A DNA stretch of 64,000 bases from JANMGV01 sp037440405. GTDB lineage: Bacteria; Planctomycetota; Planctomycetia; Pirellulales; Pirellulaceae. The position numbers and the translations under genes are program-made. The DNA lies in contig JBBIUE010000001.1 in assembly GCA_037440405.1 (NCBI GenBank), forward strand, positions 62,001 through 126,000, written 5' to 3'. This document shows positions 7,584 to 16,777 of this stretch, one piece after another (position 1 is the stretch's first letter; each line of letters opens with the position of its first letter). The notes beneath the pieces were generated by a model. That model ran no database searches. It was not told the origin of the DNA and saw only the letters and a list, made by a program, of their open reading frames with translations.

Positions 7584-9518
7584 TTACGCGGCAACTGGGA
7601 GAGGAGTTCCCAAACCCTCGATTCGATGCAATTGATGCTCTCGAAGCTCAAATACCACGTCTGCGATGTCCAGGAGAGCCTGTCGGTGGGTGATGATGAT
7701 CATGGTTCGTTGGCCGCGATGAGCTTTCAAGGAATCGCGAATCAATAATTCACTGCGCATATCGATCTGGCTGGTGGCTTCATCGAGAATTAGTATTTCC
7801 GGTCTCCGTAGAAGCGCGCGAGCCAAGGCAATACGTTGTCGCTGACCGCCGCTCAAACGATGACCGTTGGGACCGACTTTGGTCTCGAGGCGGTCCGGTA
7901 GAATCTGATCGATGAACTCGTGAGCGTAGGCCTCTCTTGACGCTTGATCGATCTCCTCATCGGAGGCTTGAGGGTTACCATAGGCAATGTTGTAGCGAAT
8001 CGTTTGATTGAACAATTCCGTGTTTTGCGAAACGATTGCGATCCTCGATCGCAAATCCTTCAGTCGCATAAATCGCAGATCGATCCCGTCGAGTTGAATC
8101 GAGCCCCACGTCGGATCGTAGAAGCGGCATAGCAAGTGAATCAACGTGGACTTGCCCGTTCCATTTTGACCAACAATGGCAATCGTCGACCCGAAAGGAA
8201 TTTCTAGCGAGACGTTCTGAAGCACTGGTTGATTGGGTAGATAAGCGAAAGCCACTTGATCAAATCGCAAGTTTCGGTGCGGTTTGGGTATCGTCACCGG
8301 TGATGGCGGGTCGGAGATTTTGTCTGCTTCATCTAATAGCGGGTACAGGGCGTTCGCCGCAACGGTGCCCGTATAAATACTCGAGTAGACCAACGACAGC
8401 TTGCGCAATGGATCGCTTGCTCCGACAAGCAAGCCAAAGAAAATCAGCATCGCAGAAACCGACAGTGGTTCATCGCAGACCTTGATCCCGAGCATCGAGG
8501 TCTTACCGTTCAAAACAAGGTAGCTCCCGACGAGGATCGTCGTGCAAAGCATGCCGAGTCCGAGAAATTCGATGACGGGCTTCGTTAGCGCAGTGTAGAA
8601 GATGAATTTCAAACCGTGGCGCCGCATTTCGCCAGTCGACTGCTGGAATCGCTCGTTCTCGCGTTCCTCCATACAATATGCTTGGACCGTCTGTACGTTG
8701 CTCAGCGATTCCAACATGACTTCATGAAAGTGAGAAGCTCGCCTGAGAAAATCACGTGATGTTTGTTTGAGCTTCTTGGTAATTGAGACGAGCAAGTATC
8801 CGATAACCGGAGCAACAACCATGCTGATCAACAACAATCTCCAGCAAATCCAGCCTGCCCCGAGCAAGCAAGAGAGAATCTTCAAGGGTTCGCGTACCGC
8901 ACCACCTAGTGTATTCATCAATCCCTGAGATAGCATCTCAGATGTGTGAGTGATGTGGGCGGTGAATCGACTCATACCTGTTGATGAAAATGATGCGCGG
9001 TCCATTCGAATGGCACGATCGAAAACCTTCAGCCGAAGGTTTCGCGAGATATCGATGGCCACGCGACCGACGAGCAGTTCATTGATCACGAGAAAAATGT
9101 GCTTGACCAGTGTGCTCACTAAAAGCACAGCAACGATGATGGCTACCGTTTGAAAAGGGGATCGTGGAATCCATTGGTCCAACCAGGGTTGCATGGAACG
9201 ATACGTTGCCAGCTTTTTCTGATGAAATTTCAATTCCCCGGTCGCCACTGAAAATCGAGTGCTCGCCGCCTGATCTGTGCTAACTTGAAACTCCTCAAGC
9301 TCCCGCGATAGACGTTCCGTCTCTCTCTCATGAAGTCGAACTTCGCCTTCAACCCAATCGTGGAGTGTTTGGTTCTTGAGAGTCACTTCAAGAATGGGAT
9401 AGAATGCCGCGATATTGCCGCCCCAAAGGGCTGCGACGGCAATCGAGCATAGAGTCGCCATCACAATCGATGGCCAATATCGAAGAGCGTCTCGTAGGGC
9501 TCGAGAGAAATTCCCCAT
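7584..9518 (-). CDS. MsbA/ABCB-type ABC exporter, fused permease and ATPase
   Basis: This 644-residue half transporter has an N-terminal transmembrane domain (about residues 15-340) and a nucleotide-binding domain (about 395-640). The ATPase shows Walker A G-Q-N-G-T-G-K-S-T, the Q-loop V-S-Q-N-T-E-L-F, the signature L-S-G-G-Q-R-Q-R, Walker B I-L-I-L-D-E-A-T-S and the H-loop I-T-H-R. The first two membrane helices are separated by a long charged region (residues 45-110, heptad-like Glu/Leu pattern) that looks like an extracytoplasmic coiled coil, unusual for MsbA. The likely substrate is a lipid or lipopolysaccharide, by family only. It converges on rplQ and lies alone downstream of the AhpD-like gene. 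Confidence 0.88.
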   Translation of the reverse strand: MGNFSRALRDALRYWPSIVMATLCSIAVAALWGGNIAAFYPILEVTLKNQTLHDWVEGEVRLHERETERLSRELEEFQVSTDQAASTRFSVATGELKFHQKKLATYRSMQPWLDQWIPRSPFQTVAIIVAVLLVSTLVKHIFLVINELLVGRVAIDISRNLRLKVFDRAIRMDRASFSSTGMSRFTAHITHTSEMLSQGLMNTLGGAVREPLKILSCLLGAGWICWRLLLISMVVAPVIGYLLVSITKKLKQTSRDFLRRASHFHEVMLESLSNVQTVQAYCMEERENERFQQSTGEMRRHGLKFIFYTALTKPVIEFLGLGMLCTTILVGSYLVLNGKTSMLGIKVCDEPLSVSAMLIFFGLLVGASDPLRKLSLVYSSIYTGTVAANALYPLLDEADKISDPPSPVTIPKPHRNLRFDQVAFAYLPNQPVLQNVSLEIPFGSTIAIVGQNGTGKSTLIHLLCRFYDPTWGSIQLDGIDLRFMRLKDLRSRIAIVSQNTELFNQTIRYNIAYGNPQASDEEIDQASREAYAHEFIDQILPDRLETKVGPNGHRLSGGQRQRIALARALLRRPEILILDEATSQIDMRSELLIRDSLKAHRGQRTMIIITHRQALLDIADVVFELREHQLHRIEGLGTPLPVAA

Positions 9519-10080
9519 GCTTGCCTATCTTTTCTCGCCAAACTCGTGAAGGCGAGCGGCAGATAACACGGGCAGCTCTCGCCGCTCCGAGAACATCCGG
9601 AAGGCAGTGCGCTAGCACTCGGGTTTCTTGGTGTCGATGTATCTACCGCTTCCCTAAAATTTGCCAATTAGTTCGATCTATCGGACTGAGTACCTTTTAC
9701 TCGTTAATCCGAATATTCAGTCGAGAGCAAAGGAGAGTCGATTTTTTGAAATGCGACGTTCTGCTTTCCGCCAAGCCAGCCCAAGATGCCTAAATTCTCT
9801 TATTGTGCCGTCGTTGCATTATGGAAATTTGCAAGCAATAGCTGGGTTAGCAACGTGTCATGGACCTGTGAGGGCGTCCGAATTGCAAACTTCCTTCACC
9901 AGGCCTGACCATCGTGTTTTCGGCGAATTAAGCTAGCGATTCTCGGCAAGCCTCTTGAAGATTCGAAATAAACGACCGCGAGGCGGTATCGAATTCTCCG
10001 GAGACAAATAGCGACCGCCACCACGGTCAGTTTTTCAGAGAGTGTGAATGACCGTGGTGGAGAATAGGAAGAAAATGAAA
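9519..10080. other. Intergenic region, no gene supported
   Basis: Several short open frames cross this stretch on both strands, but none has a ribosome binding site and a plausible composition together. The only clear structure is the hairpin at 10018-10060. The part nearest 9519 should hold the promoter for the ABC exporter, but I cannot identify it with confidence. Confidence 0.55.
10018..10060 (-). terminator. Hairpin after the AhpD-like gene, possible terminator
   Basis: CCACCACGGTCA (10018-10029) and TGACCGTGGTGG (10049-10060) are perfect 12-base inverted arms with a 19-base spacer, 20 bases past the stop of the minus-strand gene. There is no strong T run on the minus strand, so it could be a Rho-associated or mRNA-stabilising structure instead of an intrinsic terminator. 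Confidence 0.5.
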
Positions 10081-13011
10081 TTACAAAGCTTCCGCAGTTA
10101 GACCAGCGGCTTCCGTCAAACGGTTGAACAATGCGCAGATACAGGTGAAATGCACACATTGGGCGACCGCTTCCGGTCCAGCAAGTTCAACGGCCTTTTG
10201 GACTTCTGCATCGGTGAGGATCACTGGCGATGCAGCTAGATGATTAGCTAGGACGATTAAGGAGCGATCGGCGTCACTCAGGGATTCCGTTGAGAGATCA
10301 TCGATGCCAAAGATAGCGTCGTCCGTTTCTCCCAGCGACCGAAGCTGTTTGCGTGCTAATGACATCGCATACCAAGCGCGATCTTGACGTGCTGTCGACC
10401 AACGAATCTGGCTTCGCAACCTAGGTGAAAGTGCAGACATGGCCTCACCTCCCTGGACCAGTCCGACCACTCGCTTTCCAGCGCTCGGGAAATGTCCCAT
10501 CAGCCGATGCCACTGCTGAATGGGACCTTCGACCAGCAACTCTTCGAACGCCAGTCGAGTTGTTTCTTCCGTTGCCAGTGACAACCGAGGCTTGCGATTT
10601 TCGGCCGAAGCGAGCGATTCCAAAACGAACCGGCGGGACTCCAATGGCGGCCGAGACATGCGCGTAATCACTAGATTGCTGTTGGCAGACAACGAAGAAT
10701 CTGCAAAGGTGACTTTCGATAGGATGCTCTGGTAAGCTTCTGAGGTAGCCGTGAGATAGCTGTGGCCAGTATCCGTCACTCGCTGACTGCCCGGCTCCGC
10801 GTTCCTTGGTGCCCCGAAATTTCCACCACCTGCGGATTGAGGGACGCCGATCCCTTCCTTCCACCGATTGATGGCGTTGTTACCTGCAACCGAGGCGATC
10901 ATCTCGATGATCTGCAAATCGCTGTAATAGGGACGGCATGCATCGATATCGGCATCGCTCAGCAGATGCGGTTCTAGTGTTAAACGTCGAGCCAGAGCAA
11001 AGGCAGACTGCTCTGATTCAGGAAAGGCCTCCCACTCACAGTCAAGTCGAGCAACTTCATCTTCGGTCATTCCTGCCGCGAGAAGTTTCGATTCTTGATG
11101 TCCCAAACAGTATTGGCAATTGTTTGCTCGAGAAGCAATCCAAAACAATCGAGTCTTGAAGGCATAGTCTAAACTCATCGCAGGGTCTGGAGCCATCGGA
11201 GCTCGGCCAGCTCCCGATGATCCAGATCGTTGACCACCGCCGAAGCCGCTTGTCCCTCCACCTTGAGTTCCACCTGAGTTGTTTGGGCCGCCAACAGCGC
11301 CACCTCGGTTTGCAGAGCCACTGAAGGCCAAATAGCTCATGCCGTCACCCGTTGGAACATACAGCGATCGCACGCGACTTTCATAGGCGCGAGACAATTC
11401 CTCGGGAGCATTCTCCGAGGGCTCGGCAGGTGGCAAAGGAATTCGTGGAGTGCGACCTTTCATATCTTCCAAGAGCTCTTTCATCTCTGGTCTTGTCAGC
11501 GGAGTGGGGCGAGGTTGGTCCGAAGATGAACTTTCAGGCTGCTGCGATTTAGAAGCCGTCAACATACCCGGGACGTTCTGCCGAACCTCGCTAGTCTGCG
11601 ATACTTGCTGTGTCGGTGGCTTAAGATTGTAGTAGTCCCAAAAGACGTTTTCGCTCTCGAGAGTCAGTTGAAACCCGTTGCTGATCCGCGTCATGTAGTT
11701 GTACCTACTCGCATTGACCGCAATGTAGAGAGCCCGCTCATCTCCGAAATCTGATCGCAGAACGCTCAAATCATCGGGAGTCACTTTCCACGGTGTCGCA
11801 GTTAGCTTCCTTGCAAACAATAGAGCCCTCTGTTCATTTTGGGGCAGCGATGACCAGTCGGAACCTGCCAAGATGCGACTGCGCTCTGCGATTTGTGCCG
11901 GGGAGAGTCCGGCGACTTCCCAATTCATTTCACAGTGCCCCATGCAATAGGGACAATTGATCGAGTCCGTAACCATCCAAAAGATGCTGTTGCCCAAGAT
12001 GCGATCCCAATTGCGTGAAATCTCGGAACCTGCCGTTCGCAAATAGATTTCGAATGGTACCGCTAACTCGTCCGCATATCCCATGACGATTTGGTACCAA
12101 ACGATCTTGCTCGGTTGATCCATCAATCCAGGAGGCAATTTTTTGCTGATTTCGCTCCAATCAGGAATGGGTAAACGCGTCGTCCTCTTTCGCTGCAATT
12201 CCAGTTGGCCCTGCAAAGCATCGTAGGATAGCCATGTGATCGTGTCGTTCAGGGAGGTATGCGACTGGTTAGCAACCGGTGAGGACGGAGCTGGAGCGCT
12301 TGTTGCCGATAAGGTGGCACTCGCGGGAGGCGTCATGGCGGTTACCAAGGCCTCACGATTGAATCGAACGTCAACTGGTGATCGAGTTCCGCCCGATTCA
12401 CCGGGACATCCTAAGCAGATCAGGAGACGATCTTGAAAATTGGCGAAGGCACTGTGCAGGACCATAGCCGCGACGACCCTTTCGCCAAACAGCTCGACAA
12501 GCTTCTGGAATTTTGCATCCGGGAATCCTGCCGAATCGACCGCCATGGCAAGAGAAAACTGCAACGCTTCTCGATCCGAGTCGGTCCAACCCGAAAATGA
12601 ACCGTCCTTCAATCCGGCGACTTGCTGTTTGGTAAAGCCTGACAGCATGCCATCTCCCAGGGCCATGGCCTCCGCATAGTCGCAATGATTCGCATGCGCG
12701 GTCACCCAACGCATCGCATGACGCAGAGTCATGGGAACCGGCCCTGCGGTTCGATGGGCCAAATCAAGCTCCAGTAGAGCTGCTGTGGTACGTGGCATGG
12801 GAGCTGCCAACATTCGAGCCCAGATTGGCAAATCGGTTTTCCGGCCACTTTCGATCGCCGGAAGCTTCTGCCAGGCATCATCGTTGGAAAGGGGCGATAG
12901 CCAACCCTGGGCCACGCTTTCCTGCACTTGCTCGTTTCCTGGTAGGCGTTGCAGGACTGGATTCAAGCCAATCAGCATACCGACGAAAATATAGCGAACG
13001 AAATTCCTCAT
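10081..13011 (-). CDS. Secreted protein with four AhpD/carboxymuconolactone-decarboxylase-like units
   Basis: This 976-residue protein starts with a probable signal sequence (residues 1-20). Four AhpD-like helical units can be seen. Unit 2 (about 335-455) carries C353-P-Y-C356-M-G-H359 and unit 3 (about 612-720) carries C632-Q-Y-C635-L-G-H638. Both match the redox C-x-x-C with a following His of the AhpD/CMD peroxidase family, and both are followed by the family's E-x-x-A-L-x-F-A-R-x-L-T block. Unit 1 (about 92-200, single Cys at 110) and unit 4 (about 862-970, no C-x-x-C) have the same layout but lost the motif. Low-complexity linkers, including a Gly/Ser stretch at 565-605, separate the units. 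Peroxide or disulfide chemistry outside the cytoplasm is an inference. It lies 58 bases downstream of the lipoprotein gene and probably shares its transcript. Confidence 0.75.
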   Translation of the reverse strand: MRNFVRYIFVGMLIGLNPVLQRLPGNEQVQESVAQGWLSPLSNDDAWQKLPAIESGRKTDLPIWARMLAAPMPRTTAALLELDLAHRTAGPVPMTLRHAMRWVTAHANHCDYAEAMALGDGMLSGFTKQQVAGLKDGSFSGWTDSDREALQFSLAMAVDSAGFPDAKFQKLVELFGERVVAAMVLHSAFANFQDRLLICLGCPGESGGTRSPVDVRFNREALVTAMTPPASATLSATSAPAPSSPVANQSHTSLNDTITWLSYDALQGQLELQRKRTTRLPIPDWSEISKKLPPGLMDQPSKIVWYQIVMGYADELAVPFEIYLRTAGSEISRNWDRILGNSIFWMVTDSINCPYCMGHCEMNWEVAGLSPAQIAERSRILAGSDWSSLPQNEQRALLFARKLTATPWKVTPDDLSVLRSDFGDERALYIAVNASRYNYMTRISNGFQLTLESENVFWDYYNLKPPTQQVSQTSEVRQNVPGMLTASKSQQPESSSSDQPRPTPLTRPEMKELLEDMKGRTPRIPLPPAEPSENAPEELSRAYESRVRSLYVPTGDGMSYLAFSGSANRGGAVGGPNNSGGTQGGGTSGFGGGQRSGSSGAGRAPMAPDPAMSLDYAFKTRLFWIASRANNCQYCLGHQESKLLAAGMTEDEVARLDCEWEAFPESEQSAFALARRLTLEPHLLSDADIDACRPYYSDLQIIEMIASVAGNNAINRWKEGIGVPQSAGGGNFGAPRNAEPGSQRVTDTGHSYLTATSEAYQSILSKVTFADSSLSANSNLVITRMSRPPLESRRFVLESLASAENRKPRLSLATEETTRLAFEELLVEGPIQQWHRLMGHFPSAGKRVVGLVQGGEAMSALSPRLRSQIRWSTARQDRAWYAMSLARKQLRSLGETDDAIFGIDDLSTESLSDADRSLIVLANHLAASPVILTDAEVQKAVELAGPEAVAQCVHFTCICALFNRLTEAAGLTAEAL

Positions 13012-13069
13012 TATGGATATCTCACTATTGAAGATGAATGGTGATTGCCGTCACGTTCGTGATAGGAAA

Positions 13070-13561
13070 CTACATCTCGTTACGAAACACGGTAATAACC
13101 GGGTTCGTAGCAACGATGTAGCTACCTTCGCGTTTTTGAACTTCGCCGTCCTTGATGACGAGTTCCAAGATGGCTTTGAAATGATAGTTGCGACCGTCAT
13201 CGAAGACTTCATCGTCGATGACATAGTTCTTGAGTTTGATGCCAGATTCCCATTCTGGGTCACCAGCCACGATCTTCGATTGAGCGCGCCATTCAGCAGG
13301 ATCGCTTCCCAATTTCCACTGTTCGAGTGCACCTTCAAGAGCACTTCGTGCCGTATTGTAGTCGCTCTTTCCCGGTAGTCTGCTACATCCTGCCAAGCAG
13401 AGTCCGAGCAAGATCCAACTAACAACACGCAGGAGTCGATCCGAATTCCAGCGAACATCCAAATACCTTGCTCGAACTCCCGCAAAAAATGCGAAGGAAT
13501 GCGGAAGCAGATGAGTACCGACGCGCAGCCGTCGCTGCTTCCCATGCGGAATCCGAGCCAT
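13070..13561 (-). CDS. Hypothetical lipoprotein
   Basis: The product contains a lipoprotein signal (hydrophobic run ending L-C-L-A-G-C) followed by a roughly 105-residue soluble domain of unknown family. That domain has a conserved-looking start (Y-N-T-A-R-S-A-L-E-G-A-L-E-Q-W) and ends with paired beta segments. From ATG 13561 (GGAAG 6 bases upstream) the leader before the Cys is about 58 residues, long for a signal peptide. TTG 13462 would give a normal length of about 25 but has a weaker site. The gene lies between a DUF1559 gene (37 bases upstream) and the AhpD-like gene, so these three are likely one operon. Small lipoproteins often follow DUF1559 genes in planctomycetes. Function unknown. 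Confidence 0.65.
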   Translation of the reverse strand: MARIPHGKQRRLRVGTHLLPHSFAFFAGVRARYLDVRWNSDRLLRVVSWILLGLCLAGCSRLPGKSDYNTARSALEGALEQWKLGSDPAEWRAQSKIVAGDPEWESGIKLKNYVIDDEVFDDGRNYHFKAILELVIKDGEVQKREGSYIVATNPVITVFRNEM

Positions 13562-13598
13562 GAATCGCTTCCGCTCACGACGCCTCGAATTGCGAAAA

Positions 13599-14603
13599 CT
13601 AATCAACAAGCGCACCATCCGGCTCAACCTCTCCCATTTCGCGAGTTCCGTAAGCTCTCCATACATTTACTCGAACCGCATTACTGACAAACCTGACCGC
13701 CGCATCGCACATCATCATGTGAACTCCACCGCGGTGGTTGCTTGAAGCGGTGGTCATGATGCGACCCGGAGGAAACATGCAGTTGCGAGTGTTCGGTGTC
13801 GAAATGTGCTGATAAAGTGTCGTGGAATGATACGCCTGCAACCATGGAGATCCAACAACGGAGACGCCTTGATTTCCAATGTCGAGGTAGTTCATTGCCT
13901 TGCACTGAGCAACAGCTTCGTCAGCCGTATTCGGATAGGTTCCTGGACGGAAGGTGTCGCTAGCCAAAGTGATGACGGAATTACTAAAGTCGCCAATCAA
14001 TTTCTCTGAAAAAGCAGTTGTTTGGCTTAAACCGTCCGTAATATTTCGAAAGCCGATAAACTGATCTCGCATGAAAACTCCATTCGGCGGATCCATGCCG
14101 TAGTTCGAATCAGACGGATTCGTCGGCGGGGCTCCAGCCAACAATCCCGTTCCCATGTTCGCGTAGTAGTTGTTCAGTCCACCCACGGTTAAAAGAGCTC
14201 GTGGCGCACCATCGCTTGGACAACGGTACGTCGGAATCTGCTGCATCCTCGCAACCGCATTGGAAGCATGATTCCAACCATACCGCATGTCTACTAATAC
14301 GTAGGCATTGCTCTGCTCGAGGTAGGGCAGGATGCGTGCATGAACGGATAATCCCGCCGTGAAGCTGTTTCCTTGCAGATTTCCGGGAGGCAACATCCGA
14401 TAAGCGGCCTCGTAATTGTGAATTGCAATGCCGATCTGATGCAAGTTGTTCTGACAATGGGCGCGTCGAGCTGCTTCTCGAGCTGCTTGCACTGCCGGCA
14501 ACAACAAACCGACCAAGATGCCGATGATCGCGATGACGACCAATAGTTCGACCAGGGTAAAGCCGCGCTGACGAAGTCGGAAATGAAATGAATTCGATAA
14601 CAT
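13599..14603 (-). CDS. DUF1559 prepilin-like protein
   Basis: This 334-residue protein has a type IV prepilin-style N-terminus: R-G-F-T-L-V-E-L-L-V-V-I-A-I-I-G, with cleavage expected after the Gly and methylation of the next Phe. It continues L-L-P-A-V-Q-A-A-R-E-A-A-R-R, then the DUF1559 (SBP_bac_10-like) domain to about residue 320. The C-terminal block, N-H-R-G-G-V-H followed by C-D-A-A-V-R-F-V-S, is the counterpart of the usual H-x9-D-G signature, with Ala in place of Gly. Such proteins are greatly expanded in planctomycetes. Their function is not settled; a pseudopilin or surface fibre role is inferred from the N-terminus. It is first in a probable three-gene operon. Confidence 0.92.
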   Translation of the reverse strand: MLSNSFHFRLRQRGFTLVELLVVIAIIGILVGLLLPAVQAAREAARRAHCQNNLHQIGIAIHNYEAAYRMLPPGNLQGNSFTAGLSVHARILPYLEQSNAYVLVDMRYGWNHASNAVARMQQIPTYRCPSDGAPRALLTVGGLNNYYANMGTGLLAGAPPTNPSDSNYGMDPPNGVFMRDQFIGFRNITDGLSQTTAFSEKLIGDFSNSVITLASDTFRPGTYPNTADEAVAQCKAMNYLDIGNQGVSVVGSPWLQAYHSTTLYQHISTPNTRNCMFPPGRIMTTASSNHRGGVHMMMCDAAVRFVSNAVRVNVWRAYGTREMGEVEPDGALVD

Positions 14604-14921
14604 GGGAAAATATTCCTAAATCAAGAAGAACGGATGTGTTCGCCGAAATAAATGAATCGATGATGCGCCATGGGAATGGCGATACATGTTCGTTTGCAAC
14701 AAGTATTCAATTGCTCGTAGAAGTGGTGCCTGCTACGAACATTGAGAAATTCTTCAGAACTCAGAATGCAGAGCACGCCCAGAAATGGTTGGAGCGTTCA
14801 AGCGAGAAGATAGGAATCAGAGACTACGACCGCATTTCGGAATGAATCTTCAGTTCGCGCTGACTCAACAGAAATCAGTACGCCCGAGCCGATCTCAATC
14901 ACTGCTCCTCAATTCGCCCAC
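14604..14921. other. Intergenic region, nothing identified
   Basis: About 320 bases upstream of the DUF1559 gene and downstream of the Cys-rich protein gene, both on the minus strand. An 85-codon plus-strand frame overlaps the DUF1559 start and has no recognisable domain. No structured element was seen. Confidence 0.5.
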
Positions 14922-15434
14922 TTAGCAGCAGTGGAGCTTTGGAGGTCTCTCCAAACCATCTGCGATGATGCGATCAAAATGAAGATCGTTGAGAGCAAGC
15001 CGATACAGCATCGGCGAATCGCAGTCGCAGTCGATCCCGCTATTCAGAACAATGGGCTTGACCGATGTCACCACCAGGCTCATTGGGAGTTGGTCCGCTG
15101 GCAGAGTCGGTAATTGACGACACTCAGGACCACTGCAGGGCAATTCAGAAAAGATCGTTCTCGACAACACGAGCGAACCACCCTCATAGATGACCGTCGC
15201 ACTCAGCAACTTCGATGGCCCTTTGGTATAGTCGCGGGAACTACGCTGAACGATTCGCTCATACCAACCATCCTGCTGCGGACATCCACAACCTCCAAAT
15301 GCATATTCGCAGGTGAGCACTGCGAAAATCGCGATAACCGTGAGACTGAAAGTTCTCTTAAAACGAACTTTGCTCAGACGCAACGACGCTGCATCATCAC
15401 GCAAATAGGAAGTTGAGGTTGCGTTCACGAGCAT
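14922..15434 (-). CDS. Hypothetical secreted Cys-rich protein
   Basis: This 170-residue protein has a positively charged start and a hydrophobic core (residues 27-48, ending Y-A-F-G-G) that fits a signal peptide. The mature part is rich in cysteine, often paired: C-G-C, C-x4-C, C-D-C-D and a final C-C. This suggests disulfide bonding or metal binding outside the cytoplasm. I recognise no family. It is followed by about 318 bases without a gene and preceded by csrA, 87 bases away on the same strand. The composition and signal peptide favour a real gene, but the first 20 residues could be upstream of the true start. Confidence 0.6.
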   Translation of the reverse strand: MLVNATSTSYLRDDAASLRLSKVRFKRTFSLTVIAIFAVLTCEYAFGGCGCPQQDGWYERIVQRSSRDYTKGPSKLLSATVIYEGGSLVLSRTIFSELPCSGPECRQLPTLPADQLPMSLVVTSVKPIVLNSGIDCDCDSPMLYRLALNDLHFDRIIADGLERPPKLHCC

Positions 15435-15521
15435 AACGAGAATTCAGACCGACGGCGGAGAAAAGCGCCCAAATTTGACCTTAATGATAGAGTCAGTGCG
15501 ACGGTCCGTCAATCATTTTTT

Positions 15522-15731
15522 TTAGCCCATACAAGAAAAGAACCGTTTTCGTTCGTGCGACGCGTCTTGCTTGAGAGCCGTCTCGCTGGAAATCTCTGAA
15601 CGCAGTACCCGCACGTTTTTTGGGGCCTCGATTCCAATCCGAACCACATTTCCCTTCACTTGTGCCACGACAATTGTGATGTTTTCTCCAATCTGGATCC
15701 GTTCGTTCAGCTTTCGGCTCAACACCAACAT
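15522..15731 (-). CDS. csrA: Carbon storage regulator CsrA
   Basis: This 69-residue RNA-binding regulator would bind GGA-containing mRNA leaders and repress or stabilise targets. The sequence begins M-L-V-L-S-R-K-L-N-E-R-I and continues I-T-I-V-V, G-N-V-V-R-I-G-I-E-A-P and V-R-V-L-R-S-E-I, covering the full five-strand CsrA fold. The short basic tail after residue 48 is not conserved. The start is the ATG at 15731, with GGAGG 8 bases upstream. CsrA often sits near flagellar genes, but none is adjacent here. A glycine/arginine pair that normally contacts RNA (L-S-R and V-R-R/V-L-R-S-E) is intact. Confidence 0.95.
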   Translation of the reverse strand: MLVLSRKLNERIQIGENITIVVAQVKGNVVRIGIEAPKNVRVLRSEISSETALKQDASHERKRFFSCMG

Positions 15732-16040
15732 CGGATTTTCCTCCCTATTACTGCGGGTCAACCTGAGTCCATGCACCTCTCCAAACTCCGGAGGGATTCT
15801 TTTCTGTTTTGCTAATCTCATGCCAAATAATTCCAACTACTCGAGACCGCCGTGAATCTTGAGCAAAAATTGAGAAAAAGGCGAGAAATCCGACAAGCAT
15901 GGCGTTGAGGCAGCTTGTAAAGCGAAATGCAAGATTGTCGAATTTACAAAATGTCTTCCAATCTTGGCGTCTCGCGACACGAATAGGTGGCAAATCGCTT
16001 TTTACGTTCACCAGTGGTTCAATTCTGAAAGGCCCATGTG
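15732..16040. other. Divergent intergenic region between csrA and the DUF1579 gene
   Basis: About 310 bases separating two divergently transcribed genes. It should hold both promoters. I could not find -10/-35 pairs that stand out, and no hairpin or repeat is evident. Confidence 0.5.
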
Positions 16041-16652
16041 ATGTCTCTCACAACCATTTCGCGTTTTTTTGGCATAAGTTTCCGTCTCTGCGGACTTCTC
16101 TGCTTGATGACGCCCTCGATGGCTCTGTTCGCTCAAGAAGTTCCTGAACCAGCCCCTGAACACGAAGTTCTCAAAAAGATGGTTGGGACCTGGGAAATGG
16201 ATATCGAGTTTTGGCCCATTGGACCGAATGGTCCGTCCATGAAAAGCACTGCCAAAGAGACGAATCGCATGCTTGGAGCATTTTTTGTCCTCTCTGATTT
16301 TTCAGGCGACCTTGGGGGCATTCCGTTTCAAGGCCACGCGCAAACAGGATACGATTCGCAGAAGAAAGTATTCTTCGGAACTTGGTGCGATATCATGAAT
16401 CCCAACATGTCCATGATGACAGGGACCTATGATGCGGACTCAAAGACGATGACCATGGAATATGAGAGCGTCGATCCGACGACGGGGGCGAAAACCATGG
16501 GGAAGAACGTCGATCGATTCCTCGATGACGAAACTCGCGAGTTCGAAATGTACGGAATTCCCCCAGGTGGAGGCACGGAGATGGTCAAGATGATGGTTGG
16601 CAAAGCAAAGCGAGTTTCCAAGAAGGTCGAGAAGGTTCAAGAAACTCAATAG
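16041..16652 (+). CDS. DUF1579 family secreted protein
   Basis: This 203-residue protein has a signal peptide (residues 1-32, ending S-M-A-L-F-A-Q) and a DUF1579 domain. The domain shows the opening H-x-x-L-K-x-M-V-G-T-W-E, then L-G-A-F-F-V-L, G-H-A-Q-T-G-Y-D-S-x-K-K-V-F-F-G-T-W, and a Met-rich stretch. DUF1579 has a lipocalin-like barrel and no assigned reaction. It is found widely in planctomycetes in many copies. ATG 16041 with AAAGG 8 bases upstream is preferred; a GTG one codon earlier is also possible. The last 15 residues are lysine-rich and may be unstructured. It is monocistronic by context. Confidence 0.85.
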   Translation: MSLTTISRFFGISFRLCGLLCLMTPSMALFAQEVPEPAPEHEVLKKMVGTWEMDIEFWPIGPNGPSMKSTAKETNRMLGAFFVLSDFSGDLGGIPFQGHAQTGYDSQKKVFFGTWCDIMNPNMSMMTGTYDADSKTMTMEYESVDPTTGAKTMGKNVDRFLDDETREFEMYGIPPGGGTEMVKMMVGKAKRVSKKVEKVQETQ

Positions 16653-16777
16653 TTTCAGAAAATCGACCTTTTGCCGCCAGCTTGTAAGTTTTACAATGCG
16701 ATTCAGGGTTAGGCGAGCGGCTGGGACGCGAGCGGTACTTGTCGAAGCTGTTATCGCGCGAGCGATAGCTGTCACGT

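Noticed and set aside
13051..13578. Alternative minus-strand frame across the lipoprotein gene
   Set aside because: The other frame has a lipobox and a plausible start; this one lacks both.
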